Of a stretch of 64,000 nt of DNA, positions 54,268-62,381 are shown piece after piece. Every line of letters begins with the position of its first letter. The first letter of the stretch is position 1. The translations under genes and the position numbers were made by a program. The notes beneath the pieces are model-generated. The model was not told the DNA's origin, made no database searches, and was given only the letters and a program-made list of their open reading frames with translations. Origin of the DNA: CAVVYV01 sp963752585 (GTDB taxonomy: Bacteria > Actinomycetota > Thermoleophilia > Solirubrobacterales > 70-9); assembly GCA_963752585.1 (NCBI GenBank), contig CAVVYV010000007.1, positions 1 to 64,000 of the forward strand, written 5' to 3'.

Positions 54268-54974
54268 GGGACAAGCAGGGGCGGGTGCTGCGCCGCCGCC
54301 TGGTGGCGATCGCCGCCCTCGCGGTGATCCTGATCGCCGGCTATCTGATCTTCCTCCGGAACTCCTCGCTGTTCGCGGTCGACGAGGTGGAGGTGACCGG
54401 GGTGACCGCGAACCAGGAGCGGATCGCGGCCGCCCTCGTCCGCGCCGCCGAGGACATGACCACCCTGCACGTGCGGGAGGACGACCTGCGCAAGGCGGTG
54501 GCCGGCTTTCCCACCGTCGCCACCCTCACCACCAGCACCGATTTCCCCCATGGACTTCGGATCGAGGTCACCGAGCGGCTGCCGATCGCGACCGCCCAGA
54601 TCGAGGGGGAGCAGACGGCGGTCTCGGCTGACGGCTACCCGCTCCCCGGGATCGACTTCGACCCGAAGGAGCTGCCCGGCCTCGACGCGGATTCGACCGA
54701 GGACAGCCGGCTTGGGCCCGAGGGCACCGCCCAGGCGGCGATCCTCGGCGCCGCCCCCGACGAGCTGCGCGACCGGCTGCGGGAGTCGACCTGGGACCTC
54801 GACCGCGGTGGGGTGGTGGTGGACCTCGACGGCGCCCCCGAGCTCCGCTTCGGCGAGGGCGCGCAGGCCTCGGACAAGTGGCAGGCGGTGGTCACGGTCC
54901 TCGCCGACGCCGACCTCGGCTCGCCGGGGTACGTCGACGTCAGCGTCCCGACGAGGCCGGTCGCGGGCGGATAA
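54264..54974 (+). CDS. ftsQ: Cell division protein FtsQ/DivIB
   Basis: 236 residues. GTG at 54264 overlaps murB. A short basic cytoplasmic tail and a membrane helix (LVAIAALAVILIAGYLIFLR) lead to the POTRA domain, SSLFAVDEVEVTGVTANQER, then LHVREDDLRKAVAGFPTVAT and IEVTERLPIATAQIEGEQTA. The C-terminal beta domain is VTVLADADLGSPGYVDVSVP. It bridges the FtsL/DivIC pair to the rest of the divisome. Last gene before the ftsZ control region. Confidence 0.92.
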   Translation: MRDKQGRVLRRRLVAIAALAVILIAGYLIFLRNSSLFAVDEVEVTGVTANQERIAAALVRAAEDMTTLHVREDDLRKAVAGFPTVATLTTSTDFPHGLRIEVTERLPIATAQIEGEQTAVSADGYPLPGIDFDPKELPGLDADSTEDSRLGPEGTAQAAILGAAPDELRDRLRESTWDLDRGGVVVDLDGAPELRFGEGAQASDKWQAVVTVLADADLGSPGYVDVSVPTRPVAGG

Positions 54975-55283
54975 GAGCCGCGGGAGCGCTTCGCCGACGA
55001 TTCGCTGCAACCGGTCCTGCACCCGATCGAGAGTCTGGGAGGCCTCGAGCGGGGCCCGAGATGAGTCAGGCTCGACTCCTCAAAAACCCTGGTTTGCAGC
55101 GGTTTTCAGCACCCTCGACCAAGCCTCAGGGTCACCCTACACTCAAGAGTGACCCCGCTGGAACTCTTAAGCAAGACTTGAGAGTTCAGGCGCGGGGCGC
55201 GTTGACAGTTCCCTCAATTTGCCCTACTTTCGACAGGCCCCAAGCCGGATTCCCCGGCCTCGGGGCCGGAGCAGGACCAACAA
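54975..55283. promoter_or_regulatory. ftsZ control region: inverted repeats and sigma-70 promoter
   Basis: 309 bases without a gene. A strong promoter, TTGACA at 55202-55207, 17 bases and TACTTT at 55225-55230, lies 54 bases before ftsZ. Upstream are GGGTCAC/GTGACCC (55129-55135 and 55149-55155) and AACTCTTAAG/CTTGAGAGTT (55162-55171 and 55177-55186, one mismatch). AAAACC/GGTTTT near 55083-55106 may end the ftsQ transcript. The paired repeats look like operators. No regulator is identified. Confidence 0.7.
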
Positions 55284-56360
55284 ATGGAGACCTCCTACCT
55301 CGCAGTGATCAAGGTCGTGGGCGTCGGCGGCGGCGGCTCGAACGCCGTCAGCCGGATGGTTGACGCTGGCCTCCGGGGGGTCGAGTTCATCGCGGTGAAC
55401 ACCGACGCGCAGGCGCTCCAGGCCTGCGACGCGGACGTCAAGATCGGAATCGGCCACAACCTCACCAAGGGCCTCGGCGCCGGCGCCAACCCTGAGGTCG
55501 GCGCGGGCGCCGCGGCCGAGTCGCGCGACGACGTCAAGGACGCGCTCAAGGGCGCGGACATGGTCTTCATCACCTGCGGCGAGGGCGGCGGCACCGGCAC
55601 CGGCGCCGCCCCGGTGATCGCCGAGATCGCCAAGCAGGAGATCGGCGCCCTCACCGTCGGCGCGGTCACCAAGCCGTTCGAGTTCGAGGGCAAGAAGCGG
55701 ATGGCCCAGGCCGAGGAGGGGATCTCGAAGCTGCGGAACGAGGTCGACACCCTGATCACGGTCCCGAACGAGAAGCTGCTTCAGATCGTCGAGCGCCGGA
55801 CCACGATCCTCGAGGCCTTCCGGGAGGCGGACGACATCCTCCGCCAGGGCGTCCAGGGGATCACCGACCTGATCACGATCCCCGGCCTGATCAACCTCGA
55901 CTTCGCCGACGTCCGCCTGGTCATGCACCAGGCCGGCTCGGCGATGATGGGCGTCGGCACCGGATCGGGTGAGAACCGGGCCGTCGAGGCCGCGAAGAAC
56001 GCGATCACCTCGCCACTGATCGAGGAGAAGGTCGACGGCGCGAAGGGAATGCTCCTGAACGTCACCGGCGGCGAGGACCTCGGCCTGTTCGAGGTCAACG
56101 AGGCCGCCAACTTGGTGATCCAGGCGACCGACCCGAACGCCAACATCGTCTTCGGGGCGGTCGTCGACTCCTCGATGCACGAGGAGGTCCGGGTCACCTG
56201 CATCGCCACCGGCTTCGAGGGATTCGAGATGATCGCCCGGGCGCCCCAGTTCACCCAGCGGCGCACCGAGCGCAAGGTCGGCGCGGTCCGCGATCGGGAC
56301 TCGCTCGGCGATCTCCGGATCACCGAGTCGGACATCGACGTCCCGGATTTCCTGAAGTAG
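55284..56360 (+). CDS. ftsZ: Cell division GTPase FtsZ
   Basis: 358 residues. The tubulin-like GTPase of the Z-ring. IKVVGVGGGGSNAVSRMVDA at the N-terminus, EFIAVNTDAQAL, the tubulin signature GEGGGTGTGAAPVIAEIAK near residue 97 and the synergy loop NLDFADVRLVMHQAGSAMMG. The C-terminal domain is compact. The variable linker is short (about 20 residues) and ends in DIDVPDFLK, the conserved peptide that contacts SepF-like anchors. There is no ftsA in the cluster, as usual in actinobacteria. It has its own strong promoter. Confidence 0.99.
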   Translation: METSYLAVIKVVGVGGGGSNAVSRMVDAGLRGVEFIAVNTDAQALQACDADVKIGIGHNLTKGLGAGANPEVGAGAAAESRDDVKDALKGADMVFITCGEGGGTGTGAAPVIAEIAKQEIGALTVGAVTKPFEFEGKKRMAQAEEGISKLRNEVDTLITVPNEKLLQIVERRTTILEAFREADDILRQGVQGITDLITIPGLINLDFADVRLVMHQAGSAMMGVGTGSGENRAVEAAKNAITSPLIEEKVDGAKGMLLNVTGGEDLGLFEVNEAANLVIQATDPNANIVFGAVVDSSMHEEVRVTCIATGFEGFEMIARAPQFTQRRTERKVGAVRDRDSLGDLRITESDIDVPDFLK

Positions 56361-56370
56361 CCTCCGGTCG

Positions 56371-57453
56371 GTGGCGACGACCACCGAGCTGAAGCGAACG
56401 CCGCTGTACCAGGCCCATCTCGAGGCGGGGGCGAAGCTGGTCCCGTTCGCCGGCTGGGAGATGCCGGTCTCCTACGGGGGGATCAAGCAGGAGCACCTGG
56501 CGGTGCGGGGCGGCTGCGGCGTCTTCGACGTCTCCCACATGGGCGAGATCGAGACCGAGGGCCCGGAGGCGGCCGCGCTTCTCCAGCGGCTGCTGTCGAA
56601 CGACGTCGAGCGGATCGAGGTCGGCGGCGCCCAGTACTCCTGTCTCTGCCGCGAGGACGGCGGCGTCCTCGACGACCTCTTCACCTACCGGCTCGGGGAT
56701 CACAACTTCCTCACCGTCACCAACGCGGCCAACCACGAGCGCGACCTCGACTGGTTCACTCAGCACGCCGAGGGCTTCGACGCCGAGGTACACGATCGGA
56801 TCGACGACTACGCGATGCTCGCCGTGCAGGGCCCCGACGCGCGCCGGATCGTCGGCTCGATGGCCCAGGGGGAGCTGCCGGCCAGGTTTCACACCACGGA
56901 CCTCAACCTCGGCACCGGCGACGCCCTCGTCTGCGGCACCGGCTACACCGGCGAGGACGGGGTCGAGATCCTCGTTCCCCCCGATGAGGCGGCGGCACTC
57001 TGGGAGGAGCTGGTCGTCGGGGGCGCCACGCCGGCGGGGCTCGGCGCCCGCGACACCCTGCGTCTGGAGGTCAACTACTGCCTCTACGGCAACGACCTGA
57101 CCGAGGACCGGAACCCGATTGAGGGCGCCCTCGGCTGGGCGGTGAAGGAGGAGACCGGCTTCATCGGCTCGGAGGCCTGCGCCCGCACGCGCGCCGAGGG
57201 GCCCGCCGAGCTCCTCGTTCCCTTCGTCGTCGGCGAAGGGATCCCCCGGCAGGGGAACCCGATCCTCAGCGATGGGGAGGTGGTCGGGAAGGTGACCAGC
57301 GGCACCCACTCGCCGTCGCTCGAGGTCGGGATCGGGATGGGATACCTGCGCGCCGAGCTGGCCGAGCCGGGGACGGAGCTCGAGATCGACGTCCGCGGTC
57401 GCCGGCGAGCCGCCCGGGTGGAGAAACGGCCGCTCTACAGCAAAGACGGGTAG
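56371..57453 (+). CDS. gcvT: Glycine cleavage system T protein (aminomethyltransferase)
   Basis: 360 residues from GTG 56371, 10 bases after ftsZ. TPLYQAHLEAGAKLVPFAGW and EHLAVRGGCGVFDVSHMGEI are the N-terminal signatures. DDLFTYRLGDHNFLTVTNAA, GTGYTGEDGVEILVPPDEA and ARDTLRLEVNYCLYGNDLTE follow, then the C-terminal GKVTSGTHSPSLEVGIGMGY. It moves the methylene group of glycine onto tetrahydrofolate. Part of a gcvT-gcvH-gcvPA-gcvPB set. Confidence 0.97.
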   Translation: MATTTELKRTPLYQAHLEAGAKLVPFAGWEMPVSYGGIKQEHLAVRGGCGVFDVSHMGEIETEGPEAAALLQRLLSNDVERIEVGGAQYSCLCREDGGVLDDLFTYRLGDHNFLTVTNAANHERDLDWFTQHAEGFDAEVHDRIDDYAMLAVQGPDARRIVGSMAQGELPARFHTTDLNLGTGDALVCGTGYTGEDGVEILVPPDEAAALWEELVVGGATPAGLGARDTLRLEVNYCLYGNDLTEDRNPIEGALGWAVKEETGFIGSEACARTRAEGPAELLVPFVVGEGIPRQGNPILSDGEVVGKVTSGTHSPSLEVGIGMGYLRAELAEPGTELEIDVRGRRRAARVEKRPLYSKDG

Positions 57454-57495
57454 GTTCTACCCGAGGGTGTCCGCAGGCGAAGCCGAGGACAACCC
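57447..57495. repeat. Hairpin at gcvT end and short hairpin element, copy B
   Basis: CGGGTAG-GTT-CTACCCG (57447-57463) is a perfect 7-bp hairpin containing the gcvT stop. Two bases on, GGGTGTCC and GGACAACCC frame a GGCGAAGCC loop (57465-57495). This second element matches the hairpin at 50809-50838, with one base pair removed from both arms. Confidence 0.55.
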
Positions 57496-57503
57496 GATTG
57501 ATA

Positions 57504-57899
57504 ATGGCCGACGAGAGCTATCCCGAGGAGCTTCGCTACCACGCCGAGCATGACTGGGCCCGGATCGAGGGGGACGAGGCGATCTTCGGGATCACCTGGT
57601 TCGCCCAGGACGCCCTCGGCGAGGTCGTCTTCTTCGAGCCTCCCGAGGTCGGCAAGGAGGTGGCGAAGGACCAGTCCTACGCCGAGGTGGAATCGGTGAA
57701 GGCGGTTTCCGACGTCTACTCGCCGCTCTCCGGCGAGGTCACCGCCGTCAACGACGCCCTCTCCGACAGCCCCGAGAAGATCAACGAGGACCCCTACGGC
57801 GACGGCTGGCTGGTCAAGGTGAAGCTCTCCGACCCCGCGGAGGCCGACCAGCTGATGGACGCGTCGGCCTACAAGAAGCTGCTCGAGGATTCGAACTAG
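57504..57899 (+). CDS. gcvH: Glycine cleavage system H protein
   Basis: 131 residues. The lipoyl carrier that shuttles the aminomethyl group among the P, T and L proteins. The lipoylated lysine is K66 in EVESVKAVSDVYSPLSGEV. Other signatures: RYHAEHDWARIEGDEAIFGI and NEDPYGDGWLVKVKL. The ATG at 57504 gives MADESYPEELR. It ends four bases into the convergent azlD gene. Confidence 0.98.
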   Translation: MADESYPEELRYHAEHDWARIEGDEAIFGITWFAQDALGEVVFFEPPEVGKEVAKDQSYAEVESVKAVSDVYSPLSGEVTAVNDALSDSPEKINEDPYGDGWLVKVKLSDPAEADQLMDASAYKKLLEDSN

Positions 57900-58210
57900 C
57901 CGAGCACCGCGCGGGCTCCGGCCGTCAGCCCCATTGCCGCCGCGAGGGCGAGGAGGATGCCGCCGCGCAGGGCGAGCACGGCGCCCGCGCCGGCCACGCC
58001 GATGACGCGTTCGTCCACGTCCAACTCGGACCCCTCGCCCCCGAGCGTCTCCGTCACGACCAGCGCCGCCAGGAGAGCCGGCGCGAGGAGGGCGATGACG
58101 CTCATCGCCTGGGTCGGCAGCTCGCGGCCTCCCAGCGCGACCGGACCCGCGGCGCGGACCACGACAGTGGTGGCGATCAGCCACGCGACCAGGGTCCACG
58201 CCTCACCCAA
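57896..58210 (-). CDS. azlD: AzlD-like branched-chain amino acid transport subunit
   Basis: 104 residues, four likely membrane helices: WTLVAWLIATTVVVRAAGPV, SVIALLAPALLAALVVTETL, GVAGAGAVLALRGG and ILLALAAAMGLTAGARAVLG. The RGGILLA-like end is typical of AzlD. The TTG start at 58210 overlaps the azlC stop by eight bases. With AzlC it forms an amino acid exporter in characterised relatives. The substrate here is not determined. Confidence 0.85.
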   Translation of the reverse strand: MGEAWTLVAWLIATTVVVRAAGPVALGGRELPTQAMSVIALLAPALLAALVVTETLGGEGSELDVDERVIGVAGAGAVLALRGGILLALAAAMGLTAGARAVLG

Positions 58211-58913
58211 CCGGATCCTCCTCGATCTCGGGATGCTCGGCTTCCGGCGTGGCGGGGCCACGCCGGAGGCCGAGGAGGGCCGCACCGCTCGCGGCGATCA
58301 CCGGCACTCCGGCCGGGGTGAAAGGCAGCAAGGCCAGCGCGACCGCGGCTCCGAGCGCGGCTACCAGGATGGCGGTACGGCCAGTGCGCAGCTCCCCGCC
58401 GACCAGAAGGGCCAGGAAGAAGGCGGGAAAGAGCGCGTCCAGTCCGAGGTCGGCGGGATCGCCGATCAGATCGCCGGCCAGCACGCCGACGACCGTGCCC
58501 CCGACCCATGCGGGATAGGAGGGGAGGGTCGCGCCGACCAGGAAGTCGGGGTCGAAGCGACCGCCGCCGCGATTGGCCATCGCCCAGGAGGCGTCGATCA
58601 TCGCCTCTCCGTAGAGGGCGCGCCGGAGCCATCCCCCGCGCAGCGACGGCGCCAAGGCGATCCCCATCGGCAGGTAGCGCGCGTTGAGGAGGACCGCGGC
58701 GAGCACCGCCGTCGCAACACCACCACCGCCCCCGAGCACGGCCACCGACCCGAACTGGGCGGAGCCGGCGAACACGAACGCCGACATCACCACAGTCGCC
58801 GCTGTGCCGATCACCGGCTCGGCCAGCACCCCGAACGAGACCGCGAGCAACCCGGCCGCAATCGCGAAGGGAATGCCAGCCCGAATCCCGGCTCTCAGCG
58901 AATCCCGCCGCAT
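58203..58913 (-). CDS. azlC: AzlC family amino acid permease subunit
   Basis: 236 residues, multiple helices. The family pattern is present: AGIRAGIPFAIAAGLLAVSF, VVMSAFVFAGSAQFGSVAVL (the conserved F-A-G-S-A-Q-F), LNARYLPMGIALAPSLRG (conserved N-x-R-Y/H motif) and DASWAMANRGGGRFDPDFLV. ATG at 58913 faces the gcvPA gene in divergent orientation. It inserts into the glycine cleavage gene set together with azlD. Confidence 0.93.
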   Translation of the reverse strand: MRRDSLRAGIRAGIPFAIAAGLLAVSFGVLAEPVIGTAATVVMSAFVFAGSAQFGSVAVLGGGGGVATAVLAAVLLNARYLPMGIALAPSLRGGWLRRALYGEAMIDASWAMANRGGGRFDPDFLVGATLPSYPAWVGGTVVGVLAGDLIGDPADLGLDALFPAFFLALLVGGELRTGRTAILVAALGAAVALALLPFTPAGVPVIAASGAALLGLRRGPATPEAEHPEIEEDPVG

Positions 58914-58991
58914 CTGGCGGACTCTAGGTATCTCGACTGGAAGGAGAGATCAATCAATCCGGTCAATGCGCCTCACTACGATGGTTCGTCC

Positions 58992-60377
58992 GTGAGCAGG
59001 TACACGTCCGCCACCGATAACGACCGCCGGGAGATGCTCGATCAGATCGGCGTTGAGTCGATCGACGAGCTCTTCGAGGACATCCCCGAGGGGATGCGCC
59101 TCGGGCGGCCGCTCGCCCTGCCGGACGGGATGCCCGAAACCGAGGTCTATGACCGGCTCGCGGCGCTGGCGGCGCGAAACATCCACGCGGAGGCCGAGGC
59201 CAGCTTCCTCGGCGCCGGGATGTACGACCACTACGTGCCCGCGATCGTCGACGCGATCACGAGCCGCTCCGAGTTCCTCACCCCGTACACGCCGTACCAG
59301 CCCGAGATCTCCCAGGGCGGGCTCCAGGCGATGTTCGAGTTCCAGACAGCGATGTCCGAGCTCACCGGCCTTCCCGTCTCCAACGCCGCCCTGTATGAGG
59401 GCCCCTCGGCGGTCGCCTCGGCCGCGTACCTCGCGATCGGGGCGACCGGGCGGAGAAAGCTGGTCGCCTCCCGAGGCCTTCATCCGCACAGCCGCGAGTC
59501 GCTGGTCACCTACGGCGGCGGCTACGGCTCCGAGCTGGTCGAGACCCCGCTGGACGGCGGCCTCACGGACGCGGCCGCCCTCGCCGAGGCGATCGACGAC
59601 GAGACCGCCGCCATCTTCCTCCAGCAGCCGAACTTCCTCGGCGCGGTCGAGGACATCGAGGCCCTGGCCGCGCGGGCGAAGGAGGTGGGGGCGCTGGTCG
59701 TGGTCGCCTGCGACCCGATCGCGCTCTCGATCCTGAAGCCCCCGGGCGAGTGCGGCGCCGACCTCGCCGTCGGCGAGGGCCAGCCGCTCGGCAACCGGCT
59801 CGACTACGGCGGCCCGTCCTTCGGCTTCTTCTGCGCGACCGAGGAGCACCTGCGGCGGATGCCCGGGCGGATCGCCGGGGAGACCACCGACGTCGACGGC
59901 CGTCGGGGCTTCGTCCTCACCCTCCAGACCCGGGAGCAGCACATCCGCCGAGAGAAGGCGACCCACAACATCTGCACCGCACAGGCCCTGAACGCGCTCG
60001 CGGGGATGATCCACCTTGCCTGGCTCGGCAAGCGTGGCTTCGTCGAGCTCGGCGAGCTGCTCGTCCGGCGCACCGCCTACGCCCGCGAGGCCCTGTCCGC
60101 GATCGAGGGGGTCGAGCTGCTCAACGATGCGCCGGTGGTCCGCGAGTTCGCGCTTCGACTCGATGCCCCGGTGACGGAGGTGCTCGATCGCTGCGCCGCC
60201 GAGGGGATTGGCGCCGGCTATCCGCTCGGACGCGACTACCCCGAGCACGAGGACGGCCTCCTGGTCGCGCTGACCGAACGGCGGAGCCGCGCCGACATCG
60301 ACCGCTTCGCCGATGTCCTCGCTCGCGCGGTCGCCGACCTGCGGGGCGCCAAAGTCAAGGAGGGGGTGGCGACGTGA
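58992..60377 (+). CDS. gcvPA: Glycine dehydrogenase (decarboxylating) subunit 1
   Basis: 461 residues, the N-terminal half of the P protein, seen as a separate subunit in many bacteria. GTG at 58992 gives SRYTSATDNDRREMLDQIGV. Signatures: FLGAGMYDHYVPAIVDAITS, TPYTPYQPEISQGGLQAMFE, SNAALYEGPSAVASAAYLAI, GEGQPLGNRLDYGGPSFGFF and TREQHIRREKATHNICTAQA. With GcvPB it decarboxylates glycine via pyridoxal phosphate. It overlaps gcvPB by four bases. A GGAAGGAG lies further upstream than usual, so the start is not certain. Confidence 0.95.
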   Translation: MSRYTSATDNDRREMLDQIGVESIDELFEDIPEGMRLGRPLALPDGMPETEVYDRLAALAARNIHAEAEASFLGAGMYDHYVPAIVDAITSRSEFLTPYTPYQPEISQGGLQAMFEFQTAMSELTGLPVSNAALYEGPSAVASAAYLAIGATGRRKLVASRGLHPHSRESLVTYGGGYGSELVETPLDGGLTDAAALAEAIDDETAAIFLQQPNFLGAVEDIEALAARAKEVGALVVVACDPIALSILKPPGECGADLAVGEGQPLGNRLDYGGPSFGFFCATEEHLRRMPGRIAGETTDVDGRRGFVLTLQTREQHIRREKATHNICTAQALNALAGMIHLAWLGKRGFVELGELLVRRTAYAREALSAIEGVELLNDAPVVREFALRLDAPVTEVLDRCAAEGIGAGYPLGRDYPEHEDGLLVALTERRSRADIDRFADVLARAVADLRGAKVKEGVAT

Positions 60378-61915
60378 GCACCGTGCCGACCCCCCCTCGC
60401 ACAATCGACGGCGGCACCCCGATGCAGCGCGATCCGGCGACGACGATCTTCGAGCGCTCGGTCGAAGGGCGCAGGGCGGCGGTGCTGCCGAATACGGAAG
60501 TCCCTGAGAAGCCTCTCGACGAGCTGATCCCGAAGCAGCTCCTCCGCGAGCGCCCCGCCGAGCTGCCCGAGATCTCCGAGCCCGAGATCGTCCGCCACTA
60601 CAACCGGATCTCGCGCCGCAACTTCGACCTCGACACCGGCTTCTACCCGCTCGGCTCGTGCACGATGAAGCACAACCCGCGGCTGAACGAGCGGGTCGCC
60701 GCCCTCCCTGGCCACGCCCGGCTTCACCCGGCCCAGGAGCCAAAGCGCGCCCAGGGGGCGCTGGAGCTGATGTGGCTGCTGCAGGCCTCGCTGGCCGAGA
60801 TCTGCGGGCTGCCCCACGTCAGCCTCCAGCCCTCGGCCGGCTCCCACGGCGAGCTGGCCGGACTCCTCCTCACTCGCGCCTACCACGCCGATCGGGGCGA
60901 GGAGCGGACCAGGGTGCTCGCTCCCGACACCGCCCATGGGACCAATCCGGCGACGGTGACGATGGCCGGGTACGAGACGGTGAAGCTCGCCACCAACGAA
61001 CGCGGCGGGATCGAGATCGACGACCTTCGCGAGAAGACCGACGGGCAGACCGCCTGCCTGATGCTCACCAACCCGAACACCCTCGGGCTGTTCGACGAGA
61101 ACATCGGCGAGATCGCCTCGATCGTCCACGAGGCGGGGGGGACGCTCTACTACGACGGCGCCAACCTGAACGCGATCATGGGCCACACCCGCCCGGGCGA
61201 CATGGGCTTCGACATCGTCCACGTCAACCTCCACAAGTCCTTCTCCCAGCCGCACGGTGGCGGCGGGCCGGGGGCGGGACCGATCGCTGTCTCGGACCGG
61301 ATCGAGCCATTCCTGCCGCGGCCGCAGGTCGTCCGGCGCGAGGGGCAGAACGGCGCCGAGCCCTCCTACCAGCTCGATAACGAGCGGCCGAAGTCGATCG
61401 GTCGCCTTCGTGGCTTCCAGGGCAACTTCGGCGTCTTCGTCCGCTCCTACGCCTACATGCTCAGCCTCGGAGGGGACGGCCTCCAGGAGGCGTCGGAGAC
61501 GGCGGTCCTGAACGCCAACTATCTGCAGGCGAGACTCGGAAAGGGGACCGCGGGCGAGCACGTCCCAGTCGCCTTCGACAGACGATGCATGCACGAGTTC
61601 GTCCTCTCGGGCGCGCCGGCGGCGAGGAAGCTCGGGATCAAGACGCTCGACATAGCCAAGCGGCTCCTTGATCACGGGATGCACCCCCCGACGGTCTACT
61701 TCCCGCTCCTTGTGGACGAGGCGCTGATGGTGGAGCCGACCGAGACCGAGACCCGGGAGTCGCTCGACGCCTTCGCCGATGCGATCGAGTCGATTCTCAC
61801 CGAGGCAGCCGATGACCCGGAGATCGCCCGGAACGCGCCCTATACGACCCCGGTTCGCCGGCTCGATGAGGCCGCCGCCGCGCGCAACCCGGTGATCCGC
61901 CAGCCGGTCGGCTAG
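60374..61915 (+). CDS. gcvPB: Glycine dehydrogenase (decarboxylating) subunit 2
   Basis: 513 residues. The PLP-binding half of the P protein. FDLDTGFYPLGSCTMKHNPR, SLQPSAGSHGELAGLLLTRA, DTAHGTNPATVTMAGYETVK and LFDENIGEIASIVHEAGGTL precede the PLP lysine in IVHVNLHKSFSQPHGGGGPG near residue 287. The C-terminal MHPPTVYFPLLVDEALMVEP is typical. GTG at 60374 overlaps gcvPA. The stop overlaps the convergent glutathione peroxidase gene by four bases. Confidence 0.97.
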   Translation: MSTVPTPPRTIDGGTPMQRDPATTIFERSVEGRRAAVLPNTEVPEKPLDELIPKQLLRERPAELPEISEPEIVRHYNRISRRNFDLDTGFYPLGSCTMKHNPRLNERVAALPGHARLHPAQEPKRAQGALELMWLLQASLAEICGLPHVSLQPSAGSHGELAGLLLTRAYHADRGEERTRVLAPDTAHGTNPATVTMAGYETVKLATNERGGIEIDDLREKTDGQTACLMLTNPNTLGLFDENIGEIASIVHEAGGTLYYDGANLNAIMGHTRPGDMGFDIVHVNLHKSFSQPHGGGGPGAGPIAVSDRIEPFLPRPQVVRREGQNGAEPSYQLDNERPKSIGRLRGFQGNFGVFVRSYAYMLSLGGDGLQEASETAVLNANYLQARLGKGTAGEHVPVAFDRRCMHEFVLSGAPAARKLGIKTLDIAKRLLDHGMHPPTVYFPLLVDEALMVEPTETETRESLDAFADAIESILTEAADDPEIARNAPYTTPVRRLDEAAAARNPVIRQPVG

Positions 61916-62358
61916 CTCTTCAGCTGCTCGTCGATCGCCGCGGTCAGCTCGGGATCGTCCGGCTCGACCGAGACGTCGAAATGCCCCACCGGCCGGCCCT
62001 GGCGGTCGAGCAGGTACTTGTTGAAGTTCCAGGTCGGCGCGCCGAGTGAGGCGTTCAGCTTCTCGAACACCGGGTTGACCGGGTCCTCCTTGACGTTCGA
62101 CTTCTCGAACATCGGAAAGCTGACGCCGTAGTTGACCCGGCAGAACTCGGCGATCTCCTCGCCGGCGCGTGGCTCCTGGTGGGCAACGTCGTCGGCGGGG
62201 AAGCCGAGGATCACCAGGCCCTCGTCGCGCTTTCCCTCATAGAGCTTTTGGAGCCCGTCGAGCTGGGGGGTGAAGCCGCACTCGGTGGCGGTGTTCACAA
62301 CCAGCACCACCTTCCCCTCGTACTCGGAGAGGTCGTCGGGTATTGGCTCCGGGCTCAC
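61912..62358 (-). CDS. Glutathione peroxidase family thiol peroxidase
   Basis: 148 residues. KVVLVVNTATECGFTPQLDG carries the peroxidatic Cys, FPADDVAHQEPRAGEEIAEF contains the QEP motif, and NYGVSFPMFEKSNVK and TWNFNKYLLDRQGRPVGHF hold the Trp/Asn of the active site. The FPCNQF motif reads FPADDV, so the usual Cys in that loop is absent; a Cys occurs later in EFCRVNYG. ATG at 62358 lies 23 bases after the LigD-type gene on the same strand. Confidence 0.93.
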   Translation of the reverse strand: MSPEPIPDDLSEYEGKVVLVVNTATECGFTPQLDGLQKLYEGKRDEGLVILGFPADDVAHQEPRAGEEIAEFCRVNYGVSFPMFEKSNVKEDPVNPVFEKLNASLGAPTWNFNKYLLDRQGRPVGHFDVSVEPDDPELTAAIDEQLKS

Positions 62359-62381
62359 GAGATTGATTCTGACGACATCGC

